Shown here: piece by piece, positions 1 to 11,284 of the stretch
Layout: each line of letters starts with the position of its first letter
How positions within the stretch are numbered: the first letter of the stretch is position 1
Assembly: GCF_949987515.2 (NCBI RefSeq)
Contig: NC_082689.1
Location: 3,724,001 to 3,788,000 of the forward strand
From: Delphinus delphis
Taxonomy: Eukaryota > Chordata > Mammalia > Artiodactyla > Delphinidae
Direction: 5' to 3'
DNA length: 64,000 nt
Translations under genes and position numbers: made by a program
The notes under the pieces: model-generated
Database searches by the model: none
Told to the model about the DNA's origin: nothing
The model's input: only the letters and a program-made list of their open reading frames with translations

Positions 1-92
1 TGATATTAAAGTTTCCAAGGTGAACGTATGGAAGGGTAGGAGTTTCTGTATACTGAATCTGATCCTGCATTCTCTGTGAAAATAGAAAGTGT

Positions 93-297
93 GATGGATA
101 GATAATCAAGAGATCCAGATAGATGATAGATGGATGGATGGATGGAGGGAGGGAGGAAGGGAGGGATGATGGATGTTGGATGGATGGACGGAGGGAGGGA
201 GGGATGGACAGATGGATGATAGGTGACAGGTAGATAGATGAATGAATGAATGGTTGAATGGACAGATGGTAGATAGAAGGATAGATAGATAGATATG
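93..297. repeat. Imperfect GGAT/GATA tetranucleotide microsatellite
   Basis: The tract is made of GGAT, GATA, GAGG and GAAT units with interruptions, all purine-rich on the + strand. An open frame on the minus strand here is only a translation of the tetranucleotide and is not a gene. Confidence 0.9.
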
Positions 298-300
298 AAA

Positions 301-2690
301 CCTAGGATGAACTGTAGGAGGAAAACCAGCTATCATTGCCTGTCTGTCAAAGTAGCTTTTTCATTTATCTTCTCCTCAGGGACACTCTGATTCATGCACT
401 CAATCGAGTTTTCCTCTCTTGCTGCTGGAAAGAGCAGAACCACGTTTAACCGCAACTGTATCGAGTGTGAGATCCTCACAGGCTTCATCTTGGGTGCTGA
501 CTTCACTCCTGATCATTTTTCTTTCTCTATCATTATTATTATTATTCCTGGATCGTTATTATTTTTCTTTTCCCTCTCATACTCAGTTTTTGTTTTAATC
601 TATTCTGGTGTTTATCTTTGCAAACTGATTTTTTTTTTTTTAAGGGAAAGGAGTTGGGAGGAGAGGCCAGGAGTGCTGGAATGTGAAAGGAAGGGAGATG
701 GCCCAGGGAGGGAGGGAGAGATGGGTAGAGAGAAAGATCAGAAACTGCTACAGGCAGGGCTTCTCCTGGGTCCCTGTCCTTTTCCAAGATCCCTTCTGTC
801 TTCTCCCAGGCCCCATCCTTTGCTGAGATGCCTTTGCTTTTTCTCCGGGGCCTCTATTGCAACAGGAAGCAGAGGTTCACAGAGGATGGTGAGCCACCCG
901 TGGTCACACGGTCGAGAAAGTGGCTGAGTCCGACCTCTGGCTGGCTGACAGGAGAGGTCATGGTCATGGTTGCCATGCCCTCCTCCCACCCTAGACGCTG
1001 GGGTCATCTCAGGACTGCTGCTCTGACAGTCTCTCTGTCCTCGGTGTCCCCTCCCACCCCTGCTTTGTATCTTGTCTCCATCACGCCCGCTGGCCACCCC
1101 TGGTCCTGCCAGGCCCTGCCTACTGCCTCACCTCCGCTCACCCTCCTTCCCCTCTGCGAACGCTCTTCCCCCACAGGGTTTACCCTGCTTCGAGCCTCAG
1201 CTTAAGCACGGCCTTCTCTGAGAAACTTCCCTGGTCCCCGGGGTTGTGGAGGGAGCCTCCTGCCTTCCTTGAGTGAGTGGGTGGGGGATGGAAGTTTGAA
1301 ACCTGGGGATCTGCATAGCTGGGTGCCAGAGTGGCCTCTCCTGGGCTCGGCTCAAGTCAACATAAAGGTCTCAGTTGCTCTGCAAGTGATGTGCTAGCCC
1401 GGCGGGGACACACCGTGAGGGGAGCGGGGTCCCCGGGGAGCCTGAGAAACTGCCTTTGGATGTCAGAAGACCCTCCATTGTCATCAGCCCGGTGGTCCTA
1501 GGAGTTCATGTTTGCGAGGACACAAGGGCCCAGGGGACTTGGATTGAATCTCAGTGGAGTTTGCTACAAGGTGGTGGGATGCTGGGCAGCGGGGTCACCC
1601 AGGCCTGGAATGGCTGCTAATAGGCTGGTTCTTGTACCATCACCTGCTGCTGTGCTTGGGCCCTAGCTGATGAACAAAGTTGGTAACGGCAACAAAAGTC
1701 CTATGTCCCCTAAATCCATGCAGTCTCTACCGGGGTAGTTCATCAAATTAAGGTAACTGTCATCACAGGCTTGAACGGAAGGAAGATTCCCTGCCTACTG
1801 CCGCCTTTCCTTTCTAACCAGATCAGCTCAGGGGTCCCCCAACACGTCCCCGAGGGATAAAGGGAGTCTCCCCGGCTCTTCTAGACAGGAAACTCGTGTG
1901 ACACTTGCTAGAGAGCAGAGGAAGCAAGTGTGGGGCACATGCGGGACCCTGACACCCACGAGGCTGGACGTGGCAGCCGAACTGCCATCTCAGTACTGGA
2001 GGAAAACAAGATGCGTGGGGAGTGGTCTTTGGTTTGGAACTCTGCAAAGCCACGTCCCTGGAAAACTCTTAATTCCACTTGAGAATAATCACATCAAGGT
2101 ATATGAAGATATAACAGCAGCCCCCTTGCAGGAGAGTCAGGGGACTGGGCGAAAGTCTGGGAGTCAGGCCTGGCACAGGGTGGATGTCTGTGGCTTCATC
2201 CGCAGGGCAGTGTCACAGCTGCTTCCCTGCCTGGCTCCAGAAAACTCGAAAGGAAGACGAGGACTGCCCTGTCTCTTGCATGGAGTCGTCACACACTCTC
2301 CCACGTGCGGGGCTGAGCCTGCTGCCTGGACTCGACACACACAGAGCGGGTCGTGAGCCCCGCTTGCCAGCTTGCTGGAGCGGGGGAGGGCGGAGCGTGC
2401 TCCCTCGTCTCCTGGCCTGGACCCTGGCCTCCAGGGCCTCTGCCGGCGCGCAGTATCGGGAGGCCAACTCTTTTCCCCAGTTGGCAGTGACCAGCCCAGT
2501 ATGGAAAAAAATTCAAACTCCAATTTCAAGTTCTGCAACCAACTTTTGCCAAATGAAAGGGCAAGGGAAAAGCCACAGGGAACTCGGTAGCCCTCTTTGT
2601 CTATGTTCATAGGCAGAAATACTGATATTTATTCAAGCCATTCAAACATAAGCCCACGTTGTGTTTCCTAGGTGGCTGCATTTACATATT
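301..2690. other. Unassigned, GC-rich intergenic or intronic DNA
   Basis: No gene or recognisable interspersed repeat is evident. There is a short ATT run near 531-546, a T run near 631-642, and purine-rich GGGA/GGAG text from 645 to 725. The part from 660 to 1500 is GC-rich with scattered CpG, but not dense enough to call a CpG island by eye. Overlapping frames of up to 177 codons occur on both strands and show no domain I recognise. Confidence 0.5.
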
Positions 2691-2697
2691 CATATTG

Positions 2698-2905
2698 TTT
2701 TTTTTTTTTTTTGCGGTACGCGGGCCTCTGACTGCTGTGGCCTCTCCCGTTGCAGAGCACAGGCTCCGGACGCGCAGGCTCAGCGGCCATGGCTCACGGG
2801 CCCAGCCGCTCCGCGGCATGCGGGATCCTCCCGGACCGGGGCATGAACCCGCGTCCCCTGCATCGGCAGGCGGACTCTCAACCACTGCACCACCAGGGAA
2901 GCCCT
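2698..2905 (-). mobile_element. CHR-2 type tRNA-derived SINE
   Basis: The element lies on the minus strand, so its poly(A) tail appears as the T run at 2698-2712 and its 5' end (GGGCTTCCCTGGTGG) is at about 2905. Reading the minus strand, an A-box-like stretch precedes a B-box-like GGTTCATGCC, as expected of a Pol III tRNA-derived SINE. The body closely matches the copies at 4917, 6144 and 37273. A second T run at 2909-2925 abuts the other side, so the insertion was probably into a T-rich target and the target duplication is masked. Such SINEs are characteristic of cetaceans and their close relatives. Confidence 0.93.
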
Positions 2906-3159
2906 GGGTTTTTTTTTTTTTTTTTCATTTAGTTGTGATTGTTTTTTAGCCATGTGAATAAACACTACAGATCAAAGTACCTAATCACACAGTAATTGCA
3001 CCCAATGAATTGATGGTTCATTTATTTATTTATATAAATAAATAACAGAGTGAAGTGCTCAGGCAGATGCTCTGTTGAGGGAGTCTCCTTTACCATTTGA
3101 GTTGAAAGGCCTGGGAAAGCGGAGAAGAGTGAGGACTGCTTGGGACTCCATTAGTCCTG

Positions 3160-3310
3160 GTGCCCGGGAGTGCCGGCGTGCCGCAGAACCTCTCTGAGCC
3201 TCAGTCCTATGTCGATAATGTACATTTCAGAAGATTGGTCTAAGAATGAACTGAGACGTACATACAACGCCTGTAAGCAGGTGCTCGGGAAATGATGCTA
3301 CCTACTTCTT
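3160..3310 (+). repeat. MIR fragment
   Basis: The CTCTGAGCCTCAGT core and the GTAAGCAGGTGCTCGGGAAATG tail region match the ancient tRNA-derived SINE MIR in the + orientation. It is strongly diverged. Confidence 0.65.
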
Positions 3311-3869
3311 TTCACCACGTGAGGGATCTGCCGACCCCACGCTCAGCACTTGGAGATGCCAACTCAATGGGCACTTGCCACCTGGCTCTGCAGGGATTGA
3401 GTCATTAGCCACCGCAGTCATTCAACACCCCCTGAAAGGAGTGCAGGGTGGAGATCAGGAATGAGGCCCTCTGTGCTCTGGGAAAAACTGGCAGAACAGA
3501 CCTTCAGATAGGTACTTTGAGGAGAAGATTTTTTGAGCTCAATTCCTTGCATCTCCTCGTATCTGGAAAAGCACTGAAATTATTAACAGTGACGTCCGCT
3601 CCTCGTGACGGGCAGCCAGCCTCTGCCAACATGTGTGCCTGACTGCACGTCCCTGTCCACTAAAATCACAAGTAATACTGCCCCCCGATCCCTTTGGAGC
3701 AGCTCCCCAGAGCTCTCTGAGACGCTGTCTCCTGGGCTGTAGTCCTCATTTTGCCCCAAATAAACCTTAACTCACAGCTCTCACATTCTGCTTTTTCTTT
3801 TTCAGTTGACAAAAAGCATTAGCTCTTCTCTTCCCCCACAAATTCTGTGGAGCCTGGTGCCTTCACTGT
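3311..3869. other. Unassigned sequence
   Basis: No gene or repeat family was recognised. The sequence has ordinary composition. Confidence 0.4.
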
Positions 3870-3985
3870 TCCACTTTCCAGGGCAGGTGAGGGGCTTCCC
3901 CAGGACCCCACAGCCAGTGAGGGCCGATCAGGGATTCGAACCCAGTCTGTGTGGATCCAGAGTCCAAGCTCTTTGCTTCTTTGGG
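3870..3985 (-). repeat. MIR fragment
   Basis: Text such as CCCACAGCCAGTGAGG and GGGATTCGAACCCAGTCTG matches the reverse complement of the MIR 5' half, including its B-box region. Confidence 0.7.
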
Positions 3986-4909
3986 AGCTCGTGCAAGCAA
4001 GGTGTCCTAGTGAGCTGTGAGATTCTCCCCTGCACCTGCTGAAAGGACAGGAGGAAGGACACATGTGACAAAAGAGAGGGCAGAGTGAAGACCTGCCAAA
4101 AGAGAAGGCAGAGCTGTGCCTCTGGGCACCGGGGGTAGAGCTGTTCCGGGGGGAAGAGGTGATGGGGCTTGGGATGAGGGAGGGTGGACCAGATGGACCG
4201 TGCCCTGGAGGAGGCCTGTGCACACAATGGACCCTGAGACTGAAGTTTCACCAGTGTCAGAACTGAAGCCATTCCAAAAGCTGTCTTTGATATACAAGAG
4301 ATAAGGTCTGGAAACTTCCAGATGAGGCAAACGCCTGGTCCAATGTGGCAGCTTCTGAGTTATTTTCCTTGACAGACGGTACTTGGTAGATGGTCCAAAC
4401 TCACCATCACCCATTGGTGACAATTCCAAAAAGGACACCAAGTATAGATGTGACATCGAACCTGGGCAGCCTGAGTGTTCTATGAAAGAGCTATTTCCAT
4501 TGATACAGACTCTTTACCAGAGAAACGGCATGAGGTCACTTGGGACAGAAATAGAACCATCTTATTCGTTCCAGAATAAAGTGACTTTTAGGTGTTCCTC
4601 TCAGTCAACAGGAGAATTAAAGGTTCTCTGCCTTTATGTATATAAAATTCTTATTACACTTACATATCTGAATGATCTTCCCAAAGAAAGTCGTTAATCA
4701 TTTTACTGCAGATGAAATATATTGATCGAATATCAAAGAAAAATGAGATCCGTGATTTATAGGTTGCAATATAACATTTGTTTGATGAAAAGGAAATCTG
4801 TAAACATACAAACAGCAGAATTTGTTTCCCATGAAACTCAAATGTTGTCTGGGTCCTTTCAAAGGATATTTCATTTCTTTTATAAAGAAGTGAAGGCAAA
4901 AACTATTTT
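3986..4909. other. Unassigned sequence
   Basis: No gene recognised. The largest open frames are 149 codons (minus, 4007-4456) and 104 codons (plus, 4383-4697). They show no motif I recognise, and nothing nearby suggests splice structure. Confidence 0.4.
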
Positions 4910-4916
4910 TAACAAT

Positions 4917-5131
4917 TTTTTTTTTTTTTTTTTTTTTTTGTGGTACGCGGGCCTCTCACTTTTGTGGCCTCTCCCATTGCGGAGCACAGGCTCCGGACGC
5001 GCAGGCTCAGCGGCCATGGCTCACGGTCCTAGCCGCTCCGAGGCACGTGGGATCTTCCCGGACCAGGGCACGAACCCGTGTCCCCTGCATCGGCAGGCGG
5101 ACCCTCAACCACTGCGCCACCAGGGAAGCCC
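4917..5131 (-). mobile_element. CHR-2 type tRNA-derived SINE
   Basis: A T run is followed by a body nearly identical to the 2698-2905 copy, ending in the CACCAGGGAAGCCC motif. A probable target duplication TAACAAT lies at 4910-4916 and 5132-5138. The minus-strand B box reads GGTTCGTGCC. Confidence 0.94.
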
Positions 5132-5379
5132 TAACAATATTTTTATTATAAAAGTAATAAATATTCCTTGAAGAACACTGGAAGAAGGAAGAACATAAAA
5201 GAGAAAATAAAGCCTAATTTCCACATCTATCCTTGACTCTAGGTGCCATTCTTTTATTCACTCCTTTTATTCCTCATTCTGTGTTTTTAAAGAAATGTGT
5301 AATAATTTATATAATATTTTTGCTTTTCTTCTCTTACGGTTGTACCCTGGATATTAATATTATGCCTACTCTTTATTTC

Positions 5380-5990
5380 TGTTTTTGAACAAAATTAAAA
5401 TAAGTATATAATTCTAAACAAAGTTAAAATATTATTAAATTACAATCATTCATAAATTTGTATTTTTCTTCCTGTAACATTAATATATGCATGTTTTCCC
5501 ATGTCATTAAATTTGCTACAGCCTATCGCCTAACCATAGCCATCATTAATATTCGGTATAAAATCTTCAAATGTTTGTCCATATATGGATGTTTATGTGA
5601 ATGGACCAATTTTTAACTTAAAGTTAAAGGGGAAGTATTTCCTTGTGCCATCAGACACTGTCCTGCAACATGATTCATGTAATGGTTATATGGAATCTCA
5701 TTACTTGGCTTTTCAATTGTTTATTTTGGGGCATGTAGAGTTCTCCCAATATTTCATTATTACAACAGTGAGGTGATTAACAACTTTATCTGCATGACTA
5801 ACTGACCCTTAGTAGGATTTCCTAAAGCCCTTCAAGTGGCCAGAGGGTCTGTGACCAGATTGTTCTCTAAAAACCTTAAACCAAGTTGTCTTCCCCCAGG
5901 AGCAGAGCCATAAGCCTACTTCTCTACATTTTTGCCAACAAAGGAATTTTGTTAGTCTTCGTTTCTTTTTTCACTTAGAATTTTAAAAGT
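5380..5990 (-). mobile_element. Decayed L1M 3'UTR-like sequence
   Basis: AT-rich text with TAATGGTTATATGGAATCTC, an inexact ATTACAA block and a TTTTTGCCAACAAAGG-like block follows the order of old mammalian L1M 3'UTRs in reverse orientation. Divergence is high and the borders are uncertain. Confidence 0.45.
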
Positions 5991-6143
5991 GATCATCTTA
6001 ATTATTTTAAAATCAATCTTTGATAAACTAAATTCAAACCTTTTAAATATATTTTTTGGTTCCTTGTGTTATTTCTTTGTAATTCCTCAGTTTGTCTTTT
6101 TTTCAATTTGTATATATTTATCGCTTTCTTAATGATTTGTAAA

Positions 6144-6359
6144 TTTTTTTTCTTTTCTTTTTTTTTGCAGTATGCAGGCCTCTCACTGTCGTGGCCTCTC
6201 CCGTTGTGGAGCACAGGCTCCGGACACGCAGGCTCAGCGGCCATGGCTCACGGGCCCAGCTGCTCCGCGGCATGTGGGATCTTCCCAGACCGGGGCACGA
6301 ACCCATGTCCCCTGCATCGGCAGGCGGACTCTCAACCACTGCACCACCAGGGAATCCCA
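6144..6359 (-). mobile_element. CHR-2 type tRNA-derived SINE
   Basis: The T-rich tail is interrupted by C (6144-6166), and the element ends at CACCACCAGGGAATCCC. It matches the other CHR-2 copies with scattered CpG decay (for example CGTG to CATG). No clear target duplication was found. A tandem duplication starts 12 bases beyond its 5' end. Confidence 0.92.
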
Positions 6360-6371
6360 GCCTTATTTTGT

Positions 6372-6481
6372 AGCCTTATTTTCTTGTAACTGATGAGAGC
6401 CCAGATATAAATACTGCTCCCCAATAAGCCTTATTTTCTTGTAACTGATGAGAGTCCAGATATAAATACTGCTCCCCAGTA
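6372..6481. repeat. Tandem duplication, two 55-bp units
   Basis: Copy 1 is 6372-6426 and copy 2 is 6427-6481. I count two differences: C to T in GAGAGCCCAG/GAGAGTCCAG, and A to G in CCAATA/CCAGTA. After copy 2 only AGCC of a third unit remains. The low divergence indicates a fairly recent local duplication. Confidence 0.93.
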
Positions 6482-6485
6482 AGCC

Positions 6486-8239
6486 GCATGGATTCCAGGT
6501 GTTAGGGAGGATCTTTGTGAGTACAGAACTTTCGGACCTCTTGTGCAAGAAAGCCTGGATATCTGAGGAGTGACTTGGTTTGAAATATTGAGAAAAGTCT
6601 TACAGTTTAGCACAGACTAGTCAAAATTAACATATGTGACCACACACTAGGCTCCTTCCATAGTTGCTCCAAATGCCGGGCTTGTGACCCAGTCCAAGCT
6701 GTTCAACCCAAGCTGGCAGTGCTTTCCCCAAGAAAGAACTTGATTAGTCCATTACATCATTCCCCGGGAGACGCTTTGTGCTAAAGCAGGATGTGTCTCG
6801 GACATAGAGTTAACTCAGTAAATACCATGCTTTCCTGCACAGGGCCCACTGGAAGCTGTCCACGGGGATTGCAGAACTGATGTGCAACGTCACTGTTGGC
6901 TGTGCTATAGGACCCTCAGGGGCTTTAGCCTGGGTGTGGTGCCAAGAAGTTGTTTTAAACTCAAAAGGTAGCATCTTACACGGAAAAATCCGTATCACCA
7001 AGAGCAAACTTGGAATCAAGACTCAGCTTCCTCATAAACTCAACAAATCTACATCACACTTGGGTTTTTGGTCTCTGCTGGGACATAAAGGTTGTTACAC
7101 AGATCTGAGATTCAGTTTGTATATTGGAGCAACATTTCTTTGGGCAACTCATGTAGAATGATATGGCCCATTTTCCTTAGCTCAGCCTGAATGGCAGCCC
7201 TCAAACTGCAGGGATGAACACAGAGACCCAGGAAAGGTTTTCTGATTTCAAGCTTTCTGAATGTGACCTGTCATCATTCAGTGTGCCTCCCTCGTTTGTA
7301 TGGCAGTGTGCATGAAAGCTAGAGATAGGAGTTGTTGAACCGCCATTCCATTTAGCATAGAAAACCAAAGGATGCTTGACGATCCCACAGGATAACTTTG
7401 GAATACCTGAATTCCACCACTCCACTGGTAGAGGTCCCGTGCTACCAAGAGTATACAGTGTTCAGAAGCAACGCCAAACGCAATGCCTGTTGTTGACAAT
7501 TTAGGACAGAAAAAAAAATCAGAATTTTAATTCCAAATTAAAGAAGTAATAAATTTCAAATAAACAACTGAATAAAAGATGATTTCTCTTTTTCTATTTG
7601 TATTTTTTGACTTTAGACTTTAAAATCGTTATCGTCTGGTTGCAGTATGGCTCAGCAAAGTCAAAGTTCTAATTTGTTCTTTGGCAGAGGCTTACCCACC
7701 GGCCCCTTTACATATTTACCTTCCTGCCTGGCCATGCAGACATCCAAGGTCGTGACCTCTGGCTCAGGGTCCCTGGAGCTAGAAGCCCTGAGGAGCCCCC
7801 AGTCTGTGAGTGTTGGTGTTTGGGAAACAATGGCAGAAGGAATGGGTGTGAACCTGGGACCCAAGAGAGCACCCCTAAAGTGGCTGGGGGACCTTGGAAG
7901 GGGTATGGCTGAGTAGAAGCACCCTGACAAGCGATGAGCATCCGTGAGCGGTGCCTGCCAGCGTCCGACAGCAAGACTTCAGGACAGGGAGCACGGTCTG
8001 GGCGTACATGGCCTTTCCAGGTCTCTCCTCCTGGAGTTTGGAAGCAGACTTTAGGATAGAGCTGCTTTTCTGACAATAAGGGTAAAGGAGTGGCAAACAA
8101 CTAATTTGAAAGACCAGAGTTATGTCTATGCTGGAACTCCTGGCTGATGAAATAGGTTGATTAGGTTATACATTTTTTGAAATAGAAACTTCTAATTTTA
8201 GAATAGTTTTAGATTTACAGAAAAGTTGTGAAGACAGTT
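6486..8239. other. Unassigned sequence
   Basis: No gene recognised. Open frames of up to 130 codons at 7647-8100 overlap on both strands, which argues for GC-rich chance frames. The 7500-7640 part is AT-rich. Confidence 0.4.
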
Positions 8240-8700
8240 GTATTAGCTCAGGTTGCCGTGTGATAAAATACTGGCTTAAACAACAGACGTTTATATTCTC
8301 AAACTACTGGAGAATGGAAGTCTGCAATCATGGTCGGGTTCTGGTGAGAGCTCTTTCCCTAGCTTTTATTATTACTTTTTACAAATTTTATTTATTTGTT
8401 TGGCTGCATCAGGTCTTACTTGTGGCACACGTGCTCTTCTTTGTGGTGTATGGGCTTCTCTAGTTGCGGCGAGCAGGCTTCTCTCTAGTTGTGGCCCACT
8501 GGCTCAGTAGCTGCAGCACATGGGTGGGCTTAGTTGCCCGGCAGCATGTGGGATCTTAGCTCCCTGACCAGGGATTGAACCCAGGTTCCCTGTACTGGAA
8601 GGCAGATTCTTAACCACTGGACCACCAGGGAAGTCCCTCCCTAGCTTTCAGAAGGCCACCTTCTTGCTGAGTCCCACAGGGCACAAAACCATAAATTCTT
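8240..8700 (-). mobile_element. ERVL-MaLR LTR fragment, split by a SINE
   Basis: The left part (TTGTATTAGCTCAGGTTGCCG, then GGCTTAAACAACAGACGTTT) and the right part (GAAGGCCACCTTCTTGCTGAG) match successive pieces of a MST/MLT1-type MaLR LTR in reverse orientation. The two halves are separated by the SINE at 8367-8637. It is old and 5'/3' truncated. The subfamily is not certain. Confidence 0.65.
8367..8637 (-). mobile_element. Long CHR-type (CHR-1/CHRL-like) tRNA-derived SINE
   Basis: The 5' end GGGACTTCCCTGGTGG is at the right, and a tail of the TAAATAAAATTTGT kind at the left. The body has the GATGCAGCCAAACAAATA and AGAGAAGCCTGCTCGCC-type blocks of the longer cetartiodactyl CHR SINE. A perfect 11-bp target duplication TCCCTAGCTTT flanks it at 8356-8366 and 8638-8648, which fixes the borders. 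Confidence 0.92.
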
Positions 8701-9369
8701 TACTGTGTTTAACTTCGCCTTACATTCACTTTAAAATATTGTATTTAAAGTCATCCTGAAAGATTCAAACTTGCAGAGCTCTGCGTGGAGAATCCCATGT
8801 AAATTACGGATGTGGAGCCAGAAAACCAAACAACGAACCATGCAAGCAACCACCCACTGGATTAAAGTGGGTTCTGGTCTCTGACGGACTTGAGGCTATA
8901 ACTTTACAGCTCTACCATTCCTAGAAAGTGCTTCAGTCTCTCAGAGATGAGAGTCCTTAGCAACATGTAGGAAGATATCCTACATTTAGCAAACATCAAA
9001 GAATTACTTTCCCTGCCTTCCTTCTTCCTCTTTCCTTCCTTCTTGACGTTCTCCTCCTTTATTCCCCAAAAGAAATAGAATGAAAAACACTTTTCTCTAG
9101 ACTTTGGAGATAAGACGTGTCTGGGGTCTGTGATGGCTGTGGAAGCCTGGCCCACATCTGTTTTACCAAATTCCCTGCTAATAAAATCACTCCCACTGAA
9201 GGCAACTCTAATACATGATTGTCCCAGCACTTGCCTGAATCATAAAAAAAAGTGCTTTCAGAAGTCTGTTAAGCCATATAGTCAAATTTAACCCCTTTTC
9301 CCTTTCTTATTTTATTTTTCCAACTTGGAACCATGCTTACAGAAATAAGAAGTTCATCTTAGACCCTTT
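8701..9369. other. Unassigned sequence
   Basis: No gene or family recognised. It contains a CTTCC-rich stretch at 9010-9060. Confidence 0.4.
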
Positions 9370-9475
9370 GGTATTCTGCAAAATACGGAGGTTAATACCT
9401 ACCTGTCAGGTGAGATTATGATTATAAGATAATAAATGTAGTACCAAGAACATAGCCTGGCACAGATGTTACTTC
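9370..9475 (+). repeat. MIR fragment
   Basis: The run AATACGGAGGTTAATACCTACC followed by ATAATAAATGTAGTACCAAGAACATAGCCTGGCACAGA matches the 3' half of MIR. Confidence 0.65.
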
Positions 9476-9507
9476 AACTTTTTTTTAACAGTCAATAGTG
9501 TTTTGAG

Positions 9508-9680
9508 TAAAAACAAATACAAGTTTGAAAATCTGAAAAATCAACACTGAGTAAACAATACTCTGAATCTGAAACATTCTTGATAGATTTATACATTGGG
9601 TTCCTAGGCATCTTTTGTTCCGCTTGTATTCCTAAGATAGCTCTGTAAAGTATCATTTAAAGGCAGGACTCTGTCTTACA
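9508..9680 (+). repeat. Diverged direct repeat, copy A
   Basis: This segment pairs with 11285-11465. Shared blocks include AAATACAAGTTTGAAAAT, ATCAACAC, TTGGTTCCT / GGGTTCCT, TCTTTTGTTC, and AT(A)GCTC..TAAA..ATTTA.AGGCAG. The two copies are about 1.78 kb apart in the same orientation. The family is unknown; LTR or other retroelement origin is possible. Confidence 0.7.
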
Positions 9681-9719
9681 GGATTCACTCTATGCTTTGA
9701 CTCAGAGACCGTTATAGCC

Positions 9720-10020
9720 AGAATCCATGCTTCCATCCCACTGGCTTGGAGGTCCTAGACTCCCCGGTGAGAACGCTTCGACCAAGGGACCTAACAATGG
9801 TTCCACTAACCTGGAAGGAGAGACTTCCACATGGCCACTGGGAGGCCCTGATGCCATGGGACCCACAGCCAAAAGAATTAGTCTCCTGGCTGGAGTCATT
9901 GACACTGATGACCAGGGGAAATGGGATACAGAGGACCACGGCTACACCGACTGAGCCTGGGACCTGGGGGATTCTCTGAATGTCTCCTCATACTTCCATG
10001 TAAAAACTAATAGTAAAGTT
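9720..10020 (+). pseudogene. Possible endogenous-retrovirus dUTPase remnant
   Basis: Two overlapping + frames here, 9727-9954 and 9746-9979, read together like a frameshifted retroviral dUTPase. A GVID motif followed by DTDDQGK-like residues starts at 9892. Further on, after an in-frame TGA (9952-9954), the residues continue in a pattern resembling the C-terminal part of the domain. If this is right, it is a dead piece of a pro/pol region with at least one frameshift and one stop. The match rests on a few short motifs only, and I could not run an alignment. It could also be a chance resemblance. Confidence 0.33.
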
Positions 10021-11284
10021 TAACGGAAAACTAGAGAGACCAAAGACAAGGCAGGAGGACACAGACACTTTGGGTGTGAAGACTTCAGCTCCACTTCCAA
10101 ATAGAAACTTCAGAGCGGCCAAGGTTCTGGCCGAGGGTAAGAGGAATACGAAAGAGTAGAAGAAGGAAGCCATGATGCCAACATGGTTTCATGACAAATT
10201 ACCGAAAAAAGATAATAAGGGCTTTGTATATTTTCTATATGCTTATTATATATAAGTATTTTTTTCTATATGTTAGCCATCCTTCACTCTCTTCCCCATT
10301 TTTATTTTATGTGCAAGGTGTTGGAAATTAAGTTTATAATTTATGCAAGAAACCCCAGGTGACTGAATTGGAGGAACGGTTAATATAGCTGGTAATCCAT
10401 ACGATGACTGTTGGGACCGTGACTCCTCATTTGCGGAAAAGAGTGAGAATTTCTCCGCTTCCAAGACACATACCTGTGCCTTGGCAGGAAGAATATAACG
10501 TTGTCTTGTGGTTACACAGGAGTTCAAGTTGTGAGAAGGGCGGGTGTGAAAGCAGAGCAGCCGGAGGGTTGGGCTGTGTCAGCTCCAAGTTCGCCTTCAC
10601 TGCCAGATCTGCAAAGGGAAAGGTGGACCCTTCATGTACCTTCCCTTGCCAGCTGGCACAGTCCTCGTCAGTAGAGGCCTCTGGAAAGACATTGCAGGAG
10701 GAAGGGACTCTCCCCCCTGGTTCTAGACTGTCCTCCCGGCAGGTTCCTGCAGTGGGTTCGGTCTTTCCAGCATCCCAGCTCCCGAGACCTAGGCGATGTT
10801 CCCACGTGAGCTGTCCGTGGTGTGGATGGCTGCTCCAGCGGCAGCTCCTGGGTACCTGGCAGCCGGCACTTGGCTTGTGGCAGGGCACCTCCCCCAACAC
10901 AACTGCTCATGAACAGCTTTCCCTGGTTCTCTAGAGGACACTTTCCAGCATGTTCTAGAAGGCTGTGTCCCAGAAAGTTCTATTGGTGCGACACTGCGGC
11001 ATCTTCTCTGCCAGCCACTGAGACTGTTCTGTAGCGTGCTCCGTCCTACAGGTCCGGCAGGGGCGGGGACTCCCTCCTGTGCTGTATCAACCCAGGGACT
11101 GGGTGCGCCTCCCATCTGCTACCCCGTACCCTCTAGAGGTCTACTCTCTTCTTACTAGCCAATCCTTTGTGACTCCAATCCCCCATTTGACTCAATTCTT
11201 TAGAGTAAACGTTCCCAGTTTACATTCCCGTGTGGTTTCCCTCTCCTGACTCGATTCTAATTGACACAAGACTATAATCTTTGG
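10021..11284. other. Unassigned sequence, GC-rich centre
   Basis: Open frames of 176 (plus, 10404-10934) and 157 codons (minus, 10427-10900) overlap, so at least one is chance, and neither shows a known domain. The end around 11200-11275 (TTTCCCTCTCCTGACTCGAT, then AATTGACACA) resembles the 3' ends of old mammalian LTR or DNA elements, but I cannot name a family. Confidence 0.35.

Noticed and set aside
394..927. A 177-codon plus-strand frame with a hydrophobic segment
   Set aside because: The hydrophobic part is produced by ATT and T runs, and the remainder is purine-rich low-complexity sequence.
660..1500. Possible CpG island and promoter
   Set aside because: CpG density is modest by eye, with no associated first exon or conserved promoter motifs that I can point to.
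2659..2965. Overlapping 60-96-codon frames on both strands
   Set aside because: They are translations of the SINE. The same peptide text (for example starting MVESPPADAGD) recurs in the SINEs at 6118-6339 and 37010-37468.
10404..10934. A 176-codon plus-strand frame in GC-rich DNA
   Set aside because: An equally long minus-strand frame overlaps it, and no motif, splice structure or conservation evidence is visible.
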